Shown: positions 13,699 to 22,165 of the stretch, piece after piece
Layout of the letters: each line of letters starts with the position of its first letter
How positions within the stretch are numbered: the stretch's first letter is position 1
Assembly: GCA_963971535.1 (NCBI GenBank)
Contig: OZ020593.1
Coordinates: 11,574,560 to 11,638,559, forward strand
Direction: 5' to 3'
Length of the DNA stretch: 64,000 nucleotides
Source of the DNA: Notolepis coatsorum
Taxonomy: Eukaryota; Chordata; Actinopteri; Aulopiformes; Paralepididae
Made by a program: the position numbers and the translations under genes
The notes under the pieces: generated by a model
The model's input: the letters and a program-made list of their open reading frames with translations, nothing else
The model's database searches: none
What the model was told of the DNA's origin: nothing

Positions 13699-14144
13699 AG
13701 TGCTGTCAAACGATTAAAATATTTAACTCGATTAATCGCATGATTGTCCATAGTTAACTCGCGATTAATCGCAAATTAATCACATTTTTTTTTTTACCTT
13801 AAACGGATCTTTTTCAAGTTCCAAGTTGTAATACTCTTATCAACATGCGAGTCAACAAATGCTTGCTTTATGCAGCCATTTAACACAAAAGGATGACCCT
13901 CATGCATTGCAAATTTGCATCAAATTCAAAACAGAGTGATGCACAAAATAACTTAAAAGAAAATAATAATTTAAAACAATGAATAAAGTGTGCATGAAAT
14001 AATAGGGGAAAGAAAACGTTAGGAACTTGTTACATTCACACACACAAGGGCTGATTAATCACACACCCCCCCTCTCTCTCTCTCACACTCTCTCCCAGCT
14101 CTCTTGCCCCTTCCTCATCTCTCTCACCCCCCCTCTCTCTATAT

Positions 14145-14217
<73 letters not shown>

Positions 14218-17200
14218 CAGAAACAAACATAGTATCAATGAGAGCATCAGTAATACACCTGAGTGAAGTCTAGTAAAAAAAAAAAAATTTTTTTTTTTTT
14301 TGTTTGTTAATCTTGAGTTAAAAAAATTAGTGGCATTAATAGAATCGGGAGTTAACGCGTTAATATCGCGTTAACTTTGACAGCCTTAATATATATATAA
14401 CCATACTATGATAGATATAAATTACTTTATAATACATTGTATGGTTTGCTTTATGCATGTGTAATTATATATTTTAAATAAATATATATATGGTCACTGT
14501 AGAATGAGAGTACAAATTACAATGTGATGTGATTTTTTTTTTCACTTCTTAATTTGTAATTTTATTGCCTATACTTATGTCTTTCTTCTACTACCCTGCC
14601 CATACCTGTACCTCCCCCCTCCCCCATGCTGCTATGATGCCGGAATTACCCCGAGGCTGGGATCAATAAAGGCATATAATCGTATCTTATCTTAGGTCAT
14701 GATACCACTGTAATAATCACTGGTCACGTGTTGGTCTATGTGTAGCCAGCGCTTACTGTGTTCAATAACCGCTGAACAGTTCCACCCACCTCTCAGAGCT
14801 CCCCAGACCTTCGGCGCCTTCAGAACCGCGTAGGGCTGGTCCACCGAGAGCTCGTCTGTAGAGACAGACAAATTAAATAAGTGTATAACCGGCGGTGTGA
14901 CATCATCAGGGATTAGAATATGATGTTTCCACAAGTCTCAAGGAACCTCCCCAAACAGTTGTATTCATCCTGAACTGAAGAGGAACATGAATGAATGAAT
15001 GAATGAATGAATGAATGAATGAATGAATGAATGAATGAATGAAAACTTTATTTAACAGATTGCAGAATGGGTACAATACAGTTACGGCTCAATACACACA
15101 ATTGTTAAGGGGATGCAGACCAGAGAAAGACTTTCATCTTGTTCACATCAGGGTCCCCCATTTTCAATTCATAGTGACATTTATGACATACACACAACAT
15201 ACATGACGACATCATGACATAGGGACATACATGACATACAGGTATATAGTACTGTTACATTTGTGACATATACGATATGCAAATATACAGTACTGTTACC
15301 CATAGATCCTAACATAGATTATATACATGTGACCGGTGTGATCTTGTCTGCGTTGTGTTTTAGTCGATTCGACCCCTGTTAAGGGATCGCCCTGAGTGGG
15401 AGTTGAACCCCGGACACCCGCGTCGCGGGCGGCATCACAGACCACTAAGCAAGAAGTGAATTCACTTCTTGCTTCCGGGTCTGGATGCCTCTGGGGAGTG
15501 AATTTACTTGCAGTACCGCTTACCATCCACAGCCACTGAACTACTTGTACCATCGTGACTGTGGATATACTGCGGTACCTCCGTTACATACATATAATCA
15601 TAAAAGCATTTTAAAGCCTTTATTAATCTTTCTTCCTTGGACCACCCCTAAAATCTGTTTTGTACATTACATTTTACATTTGCCAAATTTCCCTCGGGGT
15701 GAGTAAAGTATTTCTATTTCTATTCTGTAGTCTGTAGTCTTCACAGGGCCTGGTAAGGGGCAGTGTAAAACCGGGACAGTATTTAAGGCTCAGGTGGTTT
15801 GACCACTTTTCCGTTAGATTAACCTTATTATTAACCCTGGCTTTGTCCTTGTAACGTCCAATTCTACTGGCAGGCAGAGCCGTATGGGACTCGAAAAAGC
15901 AGACTTTTATTATCCGGCTCCAACGCTGCAGACATAGGAGCCATTAGACCTGGCTGTGTTCCACTGTAGAATGTTTTTCTACACACACACACACACGAGT
16001 GTGACATAGCACATAGGATAACAGAATAGAAATACTTTCATCACGAGGGAAATTTGGCAACCAGACAGATCTATCTGCCTACAGTGGGCCCCCCCCCCCC
16101 CCCCCCCCCCCCAACGACAACAGCTACTTATCCCTCTCCCACACAGAGACAAACCGGGATTAGTGTATCAATGAGGAAGTGGGGCTGCTATACTCACATG
16201 ACTCGTCAGATGTCACGCTGGGGTAGCCGTCACATTCAGAGTCCGACGACGTGATCATCACCTGTAATCCTGAAAGCTCGGGGGGGCCTCCCGCTCCTCT
16301 CCTTTTGTTGTTGTTGTTGTTGTTGTGGGCCTGCTGCGTCCTCGCACTGCCGAACGTGTACTGGTAATACCTGCAACGGGGAAACCGGTTTATCAACAAC
16401 AACAACAACAACAACACAACCTACACAGCCTAACACGGGGCGACAATGTTTGCCATTGTTATGGAATATTTCAAAAATGAGCCATGACATGAGCCTGTTA
16501 TACTAGTTGACCTATATTAAATTAATTCTGTGTACAGAGATTTAACACAGATGGATTGGACATAGATAACATTTCCATTACACCATCATGTACAGTACAA
16601 TTACAGTACAACGAAAATAGGCTTGGCATCCAACCAGAGTGCAAATGTAACAGTAAATTGCGATAGTAATATACAATGTGTATAAAATATATAAATGAGT
16701 ACTACTGACGGAGTAATAGTGCTAATCAGATGTATGTACAGAGTTGTAGTGTGAACATTACAGTGATACAGGTATAAAGACAGTATGGTAGTAAGTCATA
16801 CTGGCCAGCAGTGTAACTAGTAAGAGTAGGTAAGGGACATGCATATAGATATAGTATCACTATGTACAGATATGTAAAAAGGATTATATACAATACAGGT
16901 ATGTACAGACAGGTGAATATACAGTATATTTATATATATGGCATTTTGGGATAGTAATATACAATGGACAGGTGATTAACTGGGTATATACAATATATAA
17001 ATCAGTACTACTGAGTAATAGTACTAATCATGTATGCACAGAGTTGGAGTTTATTAATATGTACATTCAGTGATACAGGTATGATACACAGGTACCTGCA
17101 GAGAAACCGTTATCAACACAACCTACAGGGGGCGACATTCTCCTGTCAAGGAAATTACATTACCTATATTAGGTCCTCGTGAAGAACATACAGTATGAAG

Positions 17201-17538
17201 AGAAACTATTCGTGATCAATCAATACCAACAACAATTACCTTCTATACGCGTTTTGCAGAAGGCTGCAGCTGGAGCCTGCAGACGACTCCCTGGCGTCGA
17301 CTATTTGGAAAGTGGCACTACTGAGTTTGAATGAGTCCGTGGCGGAGATGAGCACCTTCTGCGGCAGCGGCCACAGCGACCCGTGTTTAGATCCATCCGC
17401 CGTGGCGTCGAGCGGCTCGTCGTCCTCCTCCTGGTCCCAGAGAAGATCATTATTGTATTGGAAGCCATGGCAGATAATAACAAGTGTTGTGAGGAGCAAC
17501 AGCGTAGCGACCTTCATCATCGGTGTCGCTGCTGTCAT
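2322..17538 (-). CDS. hexb: beta-hexosaminidase subunit beta, exons 1-10 (3' end off window)
   Basis: Lysosomal glycoside hydrolase family 20 enzyme that removes terminal beta-linked GlcNAc/GalNAc from glycoproteins, glycosaminoglycans and GM2 ganglioside. Ten exons with canonical GT/AG borders and continuous phase: 17538-17240, 16370-16198, 14855-14790, 13595-13549, 13371-13261, 10098-9997, 8237-8105, 5148-4968, 2632-2546 and 2394-2322 (424 codons). Visible motifs: a signal peptide ([19 protein letters not shown]), [70 protein letters not shown] and the catalytic [12 protein letters not shown]. Features such as [22 protein letters not shown] and [15 protein letters not shown] fit HEXB better than HEXA. 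The start is MTAATPMMK (17538), or the inner Met-Met at 17520. The remaining exons, which encode the C-terminal part of the barrel, are not in the window. Oddities: a poly-Asn run in exon 2 and a minisatellite over the exon 7 donor. Confidence 0.95.
2694..2733. repeat. (AAT)n microsatellite
   Basis: Perfect trinucleotide run in the hexb intron just upstream (in gene orientation) of exon 9. It has no other apparent role. Confidence 0.9.
2965..3270. mobile_element. L2-type repeat (TATATAGCGCTTTTC tail family)
   Basis: Contains the fish L2/CR1-associated tail TTTATATAGCGCTTTTCT followed by an ACTCAAAGCGCT motif and about 220 bp of linked sequence. The first about 110 bp recur at 30880, 41870, 52855 and 62065. 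It lies in a hexb intron and is non-coding. Confidence 0.6.
3569..4306. mobile_element. hAT-type MITE with 8-bp target duplication
   Basis: Terminal inverted repeats CAGGGACGTGCACA (left) and TGTGCACATGCCTG (right end) are flanked by a perfect 8-bp direct duplication ATGGGTGT at 3561-3568 and 4307-4314. The internal sequence has no transposase ORF but carries a poly-A run and a subterminal repeat (GGGCACT / GGCAGGTGCTCAA at both ends). The 8-bp duplication and CAG...CTG ends define hAT superfamily mobilisation. It is 738 bp long and lies in a hexb intron. Confidence 0.85.
4564..4649. repeat. Perfect 42-bp palindrome with 2-bp spacer
   Basis: The left arm 4564-4605 (begins CACTGCCACACTACAG) and right arm 4608-4649 are exact reverse complements over 42 bp, with only CC between them. 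In RNA or single-stranded DNA this would form a near-loopless hairpin. It lies in the large hexb intron between exons 8 and 9, about 320 bp downstream of the exon 8 donor in gene orientation. No terminal duplication or mobile-element tail is visible. Confidence 0.95.
5232..5708. mobile_element. hAT-type MITE, complete, TSD GTATATAT
   Basis: Ends TAGGGCTGTCCCCGACTAA and its inverted partner (GGGGTCAGCCCTA) are flanked by identical 8-bp copies of GTATATAT at 5224-5231 and 5709-5716. It is 477 bp with no ORF. Subterminal GTCGACTA motifs recur at both ends. A deleted relative lies at 11899-12294, and terminal fragments sit in the TRIM array near 31966, 42966 and 53947. It lies in the hexb intron just upstream of exon 8. 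Confidence 0.9.
5717..7170. other. hexb intron 7, mostly unassigned
   Basis: No coding region or clear mobile element recognised. There is a poly-A-ending fragment near 6885-6900. One good CTCF-like motif at 6076-6091 is listed separately. Confidence 0.5.
6076..6091 (-). promoter_or_regulatory. CTCF-like motif
   Basis: The minus strand reads CCACCAGATGGCGCTC, matching the vertebrate CTCF core CCASYAGRKGGCRS. It is in hexb intron 7. A motif alone does not prove binding. Confidence 0.4.
7170..7740. repeat. (TA)/(GTATATA) and (CT)n simple repeats
   Basis: Long stretch of TATATA/GTATA-type low-complexity DNA followed by (CTCT)n at about 7675-7735. Every ORF here is compositional. It is intronic to hexb, immediately downstream (gene orientation) of the exon 7 minisatellite. 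Confidence 0.85.
7811..8125 (-). repeat. 35-bp minisatellite carrying the hexb exon 7 splice donor
   Basis: Nine copies of a 35-bp unit, with CCCAGGACTG occurring every 35 bp from 7831 to 8111. In hexb orientation each unit reads CAGTCCTGGGGCAAAGGTGG plus 15 more bases, that is the last 16 nt of exon 7 (coding Q-S-W-G-K) followed by its donor GTGGGT. The copy at the exon boundary (8105-8120) is the real exon end; eight more identical exon-end/donor modules lie downstream in the intron. 35 is not a multiple of 3, so only shifts of three, six or nine units would keep frame. All three minus-strand frames are open through the array. Confidence 0.93.
8679..8693 (+). promoter_or_regulatory. CTCF-like motif
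   Basis: TCACCAGGGGGCGCT closely matches the CTCF consensus core (CCACCAGGGGGCGC). It lies about 300 bp before the CpG-rich patch in hexb intron 6. The regulatory role is inferred. Confidence 0.45.
8940..9500. promoter_or_regulatory. CpG-rich island-like patch inside hexb intron 6
   Basis: A locally GC- and CpG-rich block, densest at 9030-9200, unlike the AT-rich intron around it. It contains a consensus CRE (TGACGTCA, 9400-9407), a second TGACGTCG at about 9480, and a tandem TGATAAGCTTTT motif at about 9431 and 9493. This is what an internal or antisense promoter would look like, but no neighbouring gene confirms it. Confidence 0.4.
8989..9111 (+). CDS. Possible short first coding exon (40 codons), unrecognised
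   Basis: An ATG at 8989 opens a 40-codon frame (begins [15 protein letters not shown], with a penta-Ala run near the end). It stops at a TAA that overlaps a plausible splice donor, GTAAAG at 9108, so it could be a first exon rather than a complete peptide. It lies in the CpG-rich patch, antisense to hexb. I do not recognise the protein and see no matching downstream exon. Chance is quite possible in GC-rich DNA. Confidence 0.2.
   Translation: MNGRPKMVLSSLYTPTRPHGCPAGGPMDATAAAAAGRPSP
9748..9828. repeat. 24-bp perfect inverted repeat, 33-nt loop
   Basis: Arms 9748-9771 (begins GGAAGCGGACAGTGCC) and 9805-9828 are exact complements. They lie in hexb intron 6, about 170 bp downstream (gene orientation) of the exon 6 donor. 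No target duplication was recognised. It would form a stable stem-loop in the pre-mRNA. Confidence 0.9.
10315..10788 (+). mobile_element. tRNA-derived SINE with 14-bp target duplication
   Basis: The head resembles a tRNA gene: A-box-like TGGCGCAGCGG, then B-box-like GGTCTCGAATCC at about 10370-10381. A non-tRNA body and a short A/T-rich tail follow. The 14-bp direct repeat ATTAAACATAAATA at 10301-10314 and 10789-10802 flanks it exactly, which fixes the insertion limits. It lies in a hexb intron. Confidence 0.85.
10975..11525 (-). mobile_element. L2/CR1-type LINE 3' fragment
   Basis: The minus strand encodes the C-terminal reverse-transcriptase tail [18 protein letters not shown], then [26 protein letters not shown] and [10 protein letters not shown]. 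Its 3' end is TATATAGCGCTTTTCC followed by an (AAT)n tail at about 10975-10995. It is 5'-truncated and related to, but distinct from, the copies in the TRIM units. It sits in a hexb intron in the same orientation as the gene. Confidence 0.85.
11560..11898 (-). mobile_element. L1/Tx1-type LINE ORF2 C-terminal remnant
   Basis: The minus strand reads [17 protein letters not shown] followed by [13 protein letters not shown] and FHKTWQPFL, the arrangement of the last residues of L1-clade ORF2 proteins. Only the 3' end is present, and a hAT MITE abuts it at 11899. It is dead. Confidence 0.6.
11899..12294. mobile_element. hAT MITE, internally deleted relative of 5232-5708
   Basis: Shares the same ends (AGGGCTGTCCCCGACTAA; GGGGTCAGCCCTA) and most of the interior with the 5.2-kb copy, but lacks part of the interior and has a poly-T tract at about 12181-12210. 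No matching 8-bp duplication is visible, so one end or flank has changed since insertion. Confidence 0.75.
12300..13250. other. hexb intron, mostly unassigned
   Basis: AT-rich DNA without genes. About 12575-12640 carries a widespread fish repeat motif (TTTATCCAAAACGACTTACA). Nothing else was recognised. Confidence 0.5.
13698..14388. mobile_element. hAT MITE containing a (CA)n block
   Basis: Ends TAGTGCTGTCAAACGATTAA and TTAACTTTGACAGCCTTA are near-perfect inverted repeats with AT-rich GATTAATCGC subterminal motifs. The flanks are ATATATAT on both sides, compatible with an 8-bp duplication although low-complexity. Inside lie (CA)n at about 14147-14215 and a segment (14216-14275) also found in the (CA)n-bearing MITE family at 23.8 kb. 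It sits in the hexb intron between exons 3 and 4. Confidence 0.8.
14992..15180 (-). mobile_element. Rex/Babar-like LINE 3' UTR fragment with (ATTC)n tail
   Basis: Reverse complement of the 3' untranslated region that follows the RT at 47.5 kb (shared core CAATTGTTAAGGGGATGCAG, GGGTCCCCCATTTTCAATTC). The tetranucleotide tail (GAAT)n at 14992-15042 marks the 3' end. It lies in the hexb intron between exons 2 and 3. Confidence 0.8.
15325..15590 (-). mobile_element. tRNA-derived SINE with internal palindrome
   Basis: On the minus strand this is homologous to the tandem pair at 40323-40870. It holds a B-box-like GGGGTTCAACTCCC, a GCCCGCGACGCGGGC stem, a TAGTGGTCTGTGATG A-box-like region and a 26-bp perfect palindrome centred on GAATTC at about 15460. 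The GGTACCGCAG...CTGCAAGTAA end is the outer part. It is intronic to hexb. Confidence 0.7.
16083..16112. repeat. Poly-C tract
   Basis: Homopolymer run of about 29 C in the hexb intron, about 85 bp past the exon 2 donor. On the hexb RNA it is poly-G and could fold as a G-quadruplex. Confidence 0.85.
16305..16417 (-). repeat. Opposed (AAC)n and (GTT)n repeats flanking the hexb exon 2 acceptor
   Basis: The plus strand has (TTG)n at 16305-16327 and (CAA)n at 16394-16417. In the hexb transcript the upstream copy is intronic GUU repeats and the downstream copy is exonic AAC repeats coding a run of six Asn after residue Q-A-H. The exon 2 acceptor (16371) lies between them, so the two complementary runs could pair into a stem of about 23 bp that closes a loop around the acceptor. 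Confidence 0.85.
16500..17230. other. hexb intron 1, low-complexity GTA/TATACA-rich DNA
   Basis: No gene. It is rich in short imperfect repeats (GTACAGA, GTAGTAAGTCATACT) also present near 7.1-7.5 kb, suggesting a decayed shared repeat. Confidence 0.5.
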
Positions 17539-17671
17539 GTCGACAGTGGAGGAGATACAGAGTGACTGGAGACAGTGGAGCTGGTTATTATTGAACAACG
17601 CTGGAGTTAAGTGGGCGGGGCTTATCAACGCGGAAGTACTGTACTGTGTGCGAAATGTTTAAAGAGACAGT

Positions 17672-17826
17672 GGCGTGATTTTTTCCCCGTAGACTTTGTT
17701 TGCGAAGACGCTCTCTGATTGGCTAGCCGCGTACAGCGAAGACCCTCTCTGATTGGTTTAACGCCGAAGGGTCTCTTCCGCCTTGTACATAATCTCTGCT
17801 TCAAAGTGGTTATGCTTTGGCCCTCT
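17672..17826 (-). promoter_or_regulatory. hexb upstream region with two CCAAT boxes, TE-related
   Basis: In hexb orientation two CCAATCAGAGAG motifs (plus-strand CTCTCTGATTGG at about 17711-17722 and 17744-17756) lie about 175-220 bp upstream of the ATG, as expected for an NF-Y-driven TATA-less promoter. The same stretch (TTTGCGAAGACGCTCTCTG) matches the terminal inverted repeat of the foldback element at 62661-63030, so this promoter region appears to derive from that repeat family. Confidence 0.5.
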
Positions 17827-17975
17827 TTGAATGAATGAATGAAAACTTTATTTAACAGATTACAGAATGGGTACAATATAGTACGGCTCAATTCACACAA
17901 TTGTTAAGGGGATGCAGACCAGAGAAAGACTTTTGTCTTGTTTACATCAGGGTCCCTTTTCAATTCATATTGAAT
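17827..17975 (-). mobile_element. Rex/Babar-like LINE 3' UTR fragment
   Basis: Reverse complement of the LINE 3' tail (CACAATTGTTAAGGGGATGC, AACTTTATTTAACAGATT) with a short (GAAT)n tail at 17829-17842. It splits the TE-related sequence upstream of hexb (CCTCTTT before it, CGAAGTGGGTTATGC after it). Confidence 0.8.
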
Positions 17976-18055
17976 TGAACTTGAATTGAACTTTCGAAGT
18001 GGGTTATGCTTAGAGTTAGGTTAGGGTTACGGTTAGGGTTTTAGGCGGAAGAGAC

Positions 18056-18758
18056 TGTGAAGGGTAATTTCACATCCCCTCCTCCTCCACCTTCCCTCCT
18101 CCTCCTCCTCCTCCTCCTCCTCCTCCTCCTCCTCCTCCTTCCCTCCTCCTCCTCCTCCCCAACCTCCTCTATTTGTGAGGTCAGGATTTCTGTTTAAATG
18201 TGAAGGGTAATTTCACATTCTTAATCCCCACAACAGGGTTGATCGTGAAGTCATGTTATCCTTCTCTCAAAAACTGTTAAAACACTATATCCATTCATTA
18301 TATTCAGAGCAGGCCAGATAACGCTTGCATCCAAGGCCGCAGCGAGCCCTCCTCAAAAGCCCATTCCATTTGACTCCCTAAATGACCATATAAAGCCAAC
18401 CCAATCAGAGACGAGCAAGGCGTCTCTATTCCACTGTGTTAAAACACATGACACTTTGCTTTTTGTCACTTTCACTCTGACAGACCTGTGAATATGCACT
18501 CTGACAGACTGTCCGTATGGGCGTACTGTATTATTTTCTTTTCCAATAAACCTGTATTGTATTCATTTAACGTGAGTATTCCGGCTGTCTCTTTCTGCTC
18601 CTGTTTTATTATTTCAGAATATCTAATTCGCAGTGTGACACTGTTTTAGGCTGCTGGATGTCCGTGGAGAACCTGGTGGTTTGCACTCTGATTTAAGGCC
18701 AATCTCTTGTCTCTGTATTTCATTTAACCATCCCTAGAGACGTCAAAAATCCACCACA
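18056..18758 (+). repeat. 5' LTR
   Basis: 703 bp. Contains a variable (CTC)n block at about 18078-18165, a TATA-like ATATAAAG at about 18388, and a polyadenylation signal (CCAATAAACCTG) at about 18543, so U3-R-U5 order is readable. Confidence 0.88.
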
Positions 18759-18957
18759 TTCTTGGTGTCTGAAGCGGGGATGCCAACCGATCCTGCCGGT
18801 GCAGACGGGCTCTTCATCGCTCTACAACACAGCCACGTCTGGGACAGTGAGGAATTGTCTGTCTGCATTGGCTGGTCGGGACGGCATTCCACGGGCATTA
18901 CATGCAGCGTCGCGGCGAGTTAGGTAAGCAGGAGTGGGGGGGGGCCGTCTGAATGTA

Positions 18958-19655
18958 ACTATCTGTGTTATTGATTATGTATGTGACACTGCGAGAAGTC
19001 AACCCTGGTTAGGCTTTGGTCACTATCTGTATTATTGATTATGTATGTGACACTGCGAGAAGTCAACCCTGGTTAGGCTTTGGTCACTATCTGTGTTATT
19101 GATTATGTATGTGACAATGCGAGAAGTCAACCCTGGTTAGGCTTTGGTCACTATCTGTGTTATTGATTATGTATGTGACACTGCGAGAAGTCAACCCTGG
19201 TTAGGCTTTGGTCACTATCTGTATTATTGATTATGTATGTGACACTGCGAGAAGTCAACCCTGGTTAGGCTTTGGTCACTATCTGTGTTATTGATTATGT
19301 ATGTGACAATGCGAGAAGTCAACCCTGGTTAGGCTTTGGTCACTATCTGTGTTATTGATTATGTATGTGACACCGCGAGAAGTCAACCCTGGTTAGGCTT
19401 TGGTCACTATCTGTGTTATTGATTATGTATGTGACACTGCGAGAAGTCAACCCTGGTTAGGCTTTGGTCACTATCTGTGTTATTGATTATGTATGTGACA
19501 ATGCGAGAAGTCAACCCTGGTTAGGCTTTGGTCACTATCTGTGTTATTGATTATGTATGTGACACTGCGAGAAGTCAACCCTGGTTACTTTGGTCACTAT
19601 CTGTGTTATTGATTATGTATGTGACAATGCGATAAGTTCAAGGCTTTGGTCACTA
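18958..19655 (+). repeat. 64-bp minisatellite inside the LTR element
   Basis: About eleven copies of a 64-bp unit (core ATTGATTATGTATGTGACAC) with only scattered single-base differences such as GTGTTA/GTATTA and CACTG/CAATG. It begins about 200 bp after the 5' LTR. Confidence 0.93.
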
Positions 19656-20067
19656 TCTGTGTTTATCTCTATCATGCTTTTCCAATGTTATACCTGCTCT
19701 GCCACTGCACAGCAGTTAGGCATTTTTTTATTTATTTTTTGGCCTCTATTCCAAGCACTTTTGAATATAAGTGCTATTCAAATGTTCTAAATTCCATAGA
19801 CACTGTCTTATACAGCTTATTGAGGCACTTGTCTTTCCGCCATCACAGCGTTTGTAATACCAGCGTCCTAAAGTTGGATTTGTCATTCCTTTTGATATTT
19901 GATTGCATGTTACAACTTGTAACCCCTGGTGGTCACTATTTCCACATGTTTCAACTTGGGCGACAGCTAACTGTAAACAGTTTTTTTTCTCTTTGTTTCC
20001 AGCCAGTACAACTATGAGGGAGTCCCTACCTCCCTGTTGTATATCCAGACATGTAACACACTGACCA

Positions 20068-20570
20068 TGTTTGAATTTTTTTTATTTTTTTTTTATTTTT
20101 ATTTTTTTTTTTCCTTTGGCCGGCGCAATCTCATTAACGCGACGCATGACATCCAAGATGCAGTATTAATCAATGCTGTGGAACTCAGATCTATGGAATG
20201 TGAGGGGGAGGATGGTGCGTTTCTCTCAGCGCAGGAGAAAGAAGATAACGAATATGCACCAGGGCCGTACTTCCCACTGCAGGGCCACGCTGTCCCTGGG
20301 CAACCACACCACCTAGGGGCCCCATCTCCACCGGCACACCAGCCACCATACCCATATGAACCCGCGGAGGACGACGACAACCTAATCAGGTTCAGTCCCA
20401 AGTCCAACAGGAACCGCCTGCTCAACATCTCGCATGATATGGCAACACCACAGCAGGGCCGGTGCTACGGAAGCGGGGCCCAGGGATCAGTGGAGGCCCT
20501 GGGAGGGCAACTGGGACAGGAACTCCAGCTAAGCTCCCTGTGCGATAGCCCCGCCCTGCCACGAAGATAA
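20068..20570 (+). CDS. Unrecognised ORF in the LTR element interior
   Basis: An open frame of about 160 codons from the first ATG near 20068. It begins with a low-complexity Phe-rich stretch, then a Glu/Asp- and Pro-rich region (HLGAPSPPAHQPPYPYEPAEDDD), with no zinc knuckle, protease or RT motif. It may be a diverged gag-like remnant or a captured exon. I do not recognise it. Confidence 0.3.
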
Positions 20571-20759
20571 GAACGCACCGCTGCTGGGATCCACAGGAAC
20601 CCCTACCACGCACCCCAGTCGGCAATACAAGCCCTTTTGCATAAGTAGGACCTACCCCACCACGCCAACGACGGCCCCGGCCTGTACAAACAACGCCCGC
20701 TACGAATATCCTACCTCCCTACTCCCTGCACCTGGTATGCTGCTGTATTCAACTATGGG

Positions 20760-20940
20760 GAGATGACTGCTACTCTACTCAACGGCATCCAGCCTCCTTG
20801 CAACAGATATATATCGTTCTGTGTGTGAAGGAGTGGGAAGACACCTGACTGCTACTGTACTCAACGGCATCCAGCCTCCTTGCAACAGATATATATCGTT
20901 CTGTGTGTGAAGGAGTGGGAAGACACCTGACTGCTACTGA
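20760..20940 (+). repeat. Tandem duplication inside the LTR element
   Basis: About 87 bp containing CATCCAGCCTCCTTGCAACA and AAGGAGTGGGAAGACACC is present twice in succession. Confidence 0.85.
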
Positions 20941-21438
20941 GGACGACAACAAGGGAAGCCAGTGTGCATATTAAAAAGTCAAATTTCTGATTTAGATATG
21001 GGTACATATTCAGAGTTTGAAAATACTACTTATATTAAGACTGCCATTTTATTTTCTTTGTTCTTTGTTTCCTATTAACTGCTGTTGGCGCTTCGGGTCA
21101 CTGAGAAGCGCTTTATAAGGCACCAGCGACCAATCTGTCCCCGGCCTGGGACTCCTCCCCTTTTCAATTTGCACCTGAACTTTTTTCCCCCTCTTCTTTC
21201 TTTCTCAAGAGTTATTGTTCTACCTTATTATGTTTATTTTTATTTTTTTTATTGTACCTAAGGATGCAACATTTTGCAATTACCTGCTTGGAATTATCGT
21301 CCTACTTAGCCAAGTATGACATTATGATGTATTAATGTTGATTGATTTGATGTTCTGTATGGTGTCTTGAGACTGTGGTTTAGTGATATTGATGGTTGAA
21401 ATTACCAGGATGTGCCAAAAATGGCACAAAGTGGGGAA

Positions 21439-22161
21439 TGTGAAGGGTAATTTCACATCCCCTCCTCCTCCACCTTCCCTCCTCCTCCTCCTCCTCCTCC
21501 TCCTCCTCCTCCTCCTCCTCCTCCTCCTCCTCCTTCCCTCCTCCTCCTCCTCCCCCCCCTCCTCTATTTGTGAGGTCAGGATTTCTGTTTAAATGTGAAG
21601 GGTAATTTCACATTCTTAATCCCCACAACAGGGTTGATCGTGAAGTCATGTTATCCTTCTCTCAAAAACTGTTAAAACACTATATCCATTCATTATATTC
21701 AGAGCAGGCCAGATAACGCTTGCATCCAAGGCCGCAGCGAGCCCTCCTCAAAAGCCCATTCCATTTGACTCCCTAAATGACCATATAAAGCCAACCCAAT
21801 CAGAGACGAGCAAGGCGTCTCTATTCCACTGTGTTAAAACACATGACACTTTGCTTTTTGTCACTTTCACTCTGACAGACCTGTGAATATGCACTCTGAC
21901 AGACTGAAAGTCCGTCCGTATGGGCGTACTGTATTATTTTCTTTTCCAATAAACCTGTATTGTATTCATTTAACGTGAGTATTCCGGCTGTCTCTTTCTG
22001 CTCCTGTTTTATTATTTCAGAATATCTAATTCGCAGTGTGACACTGTTTTAGGCTGCTGGATGTCCGTGGAGAACCTGGTGGTTTGCACTCTGATTTAAG
22101 GCCAATCTCTTGTCTCTGTATTTCATTTAACCATCCCTAGAGACGTCAAAAATCCACCACA
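21439..22161 (+). repeat. 3' LTR
   Basis: 723 bp, matching the 5' LTR except for a longer (CTC)n tract and a few extra bases (GAAAGTCCGTCCG). It is followed directly by the AGAC target duplication. Confidence 0.88.
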
Positions 22162-22165
22162 AGAC

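Larger units (their letters stand above)
18056..22161 (+). mobile_element. Non-autonomous LTR retrotransposon, complete
   Basis: Two LTRs (18056-18758 and 21439-22161) are nearly identical, start TGTGAAGGG, end CCACCACA and are flanked by AGAC on both sides (18052-18055, 22162-22165). A primer-binding-like TGGTGTCTGAAGC starts at 18763, and a polypurine tract (AAAGTGGGGAA) precedes the 3' LTR. The interior is only about 2.7 kb and encodes no recognisable gag, protease, RT or integrase, so it must have been mobilised by another element's proteins. LTR near-identity implies a recent insertion. It lies upstream of hexb exon 1. Confidence 0.88.

Noticed and set aside
18010..18045. GGTTAGGGTT-like stretch as interstitial telomere
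   Set aside because: Only two or three imperfect TTAGGG-like units, part of a repeat also seen near 36.3 kb and 62.8 kb as GGTTAAGGTTAGAG.
18955..19655. Regular direct repeats that could suggest a CRISPR array
   Set aside because: The 64-bp units are contiguous with no unique spacers, and the genome is a vertebrate.
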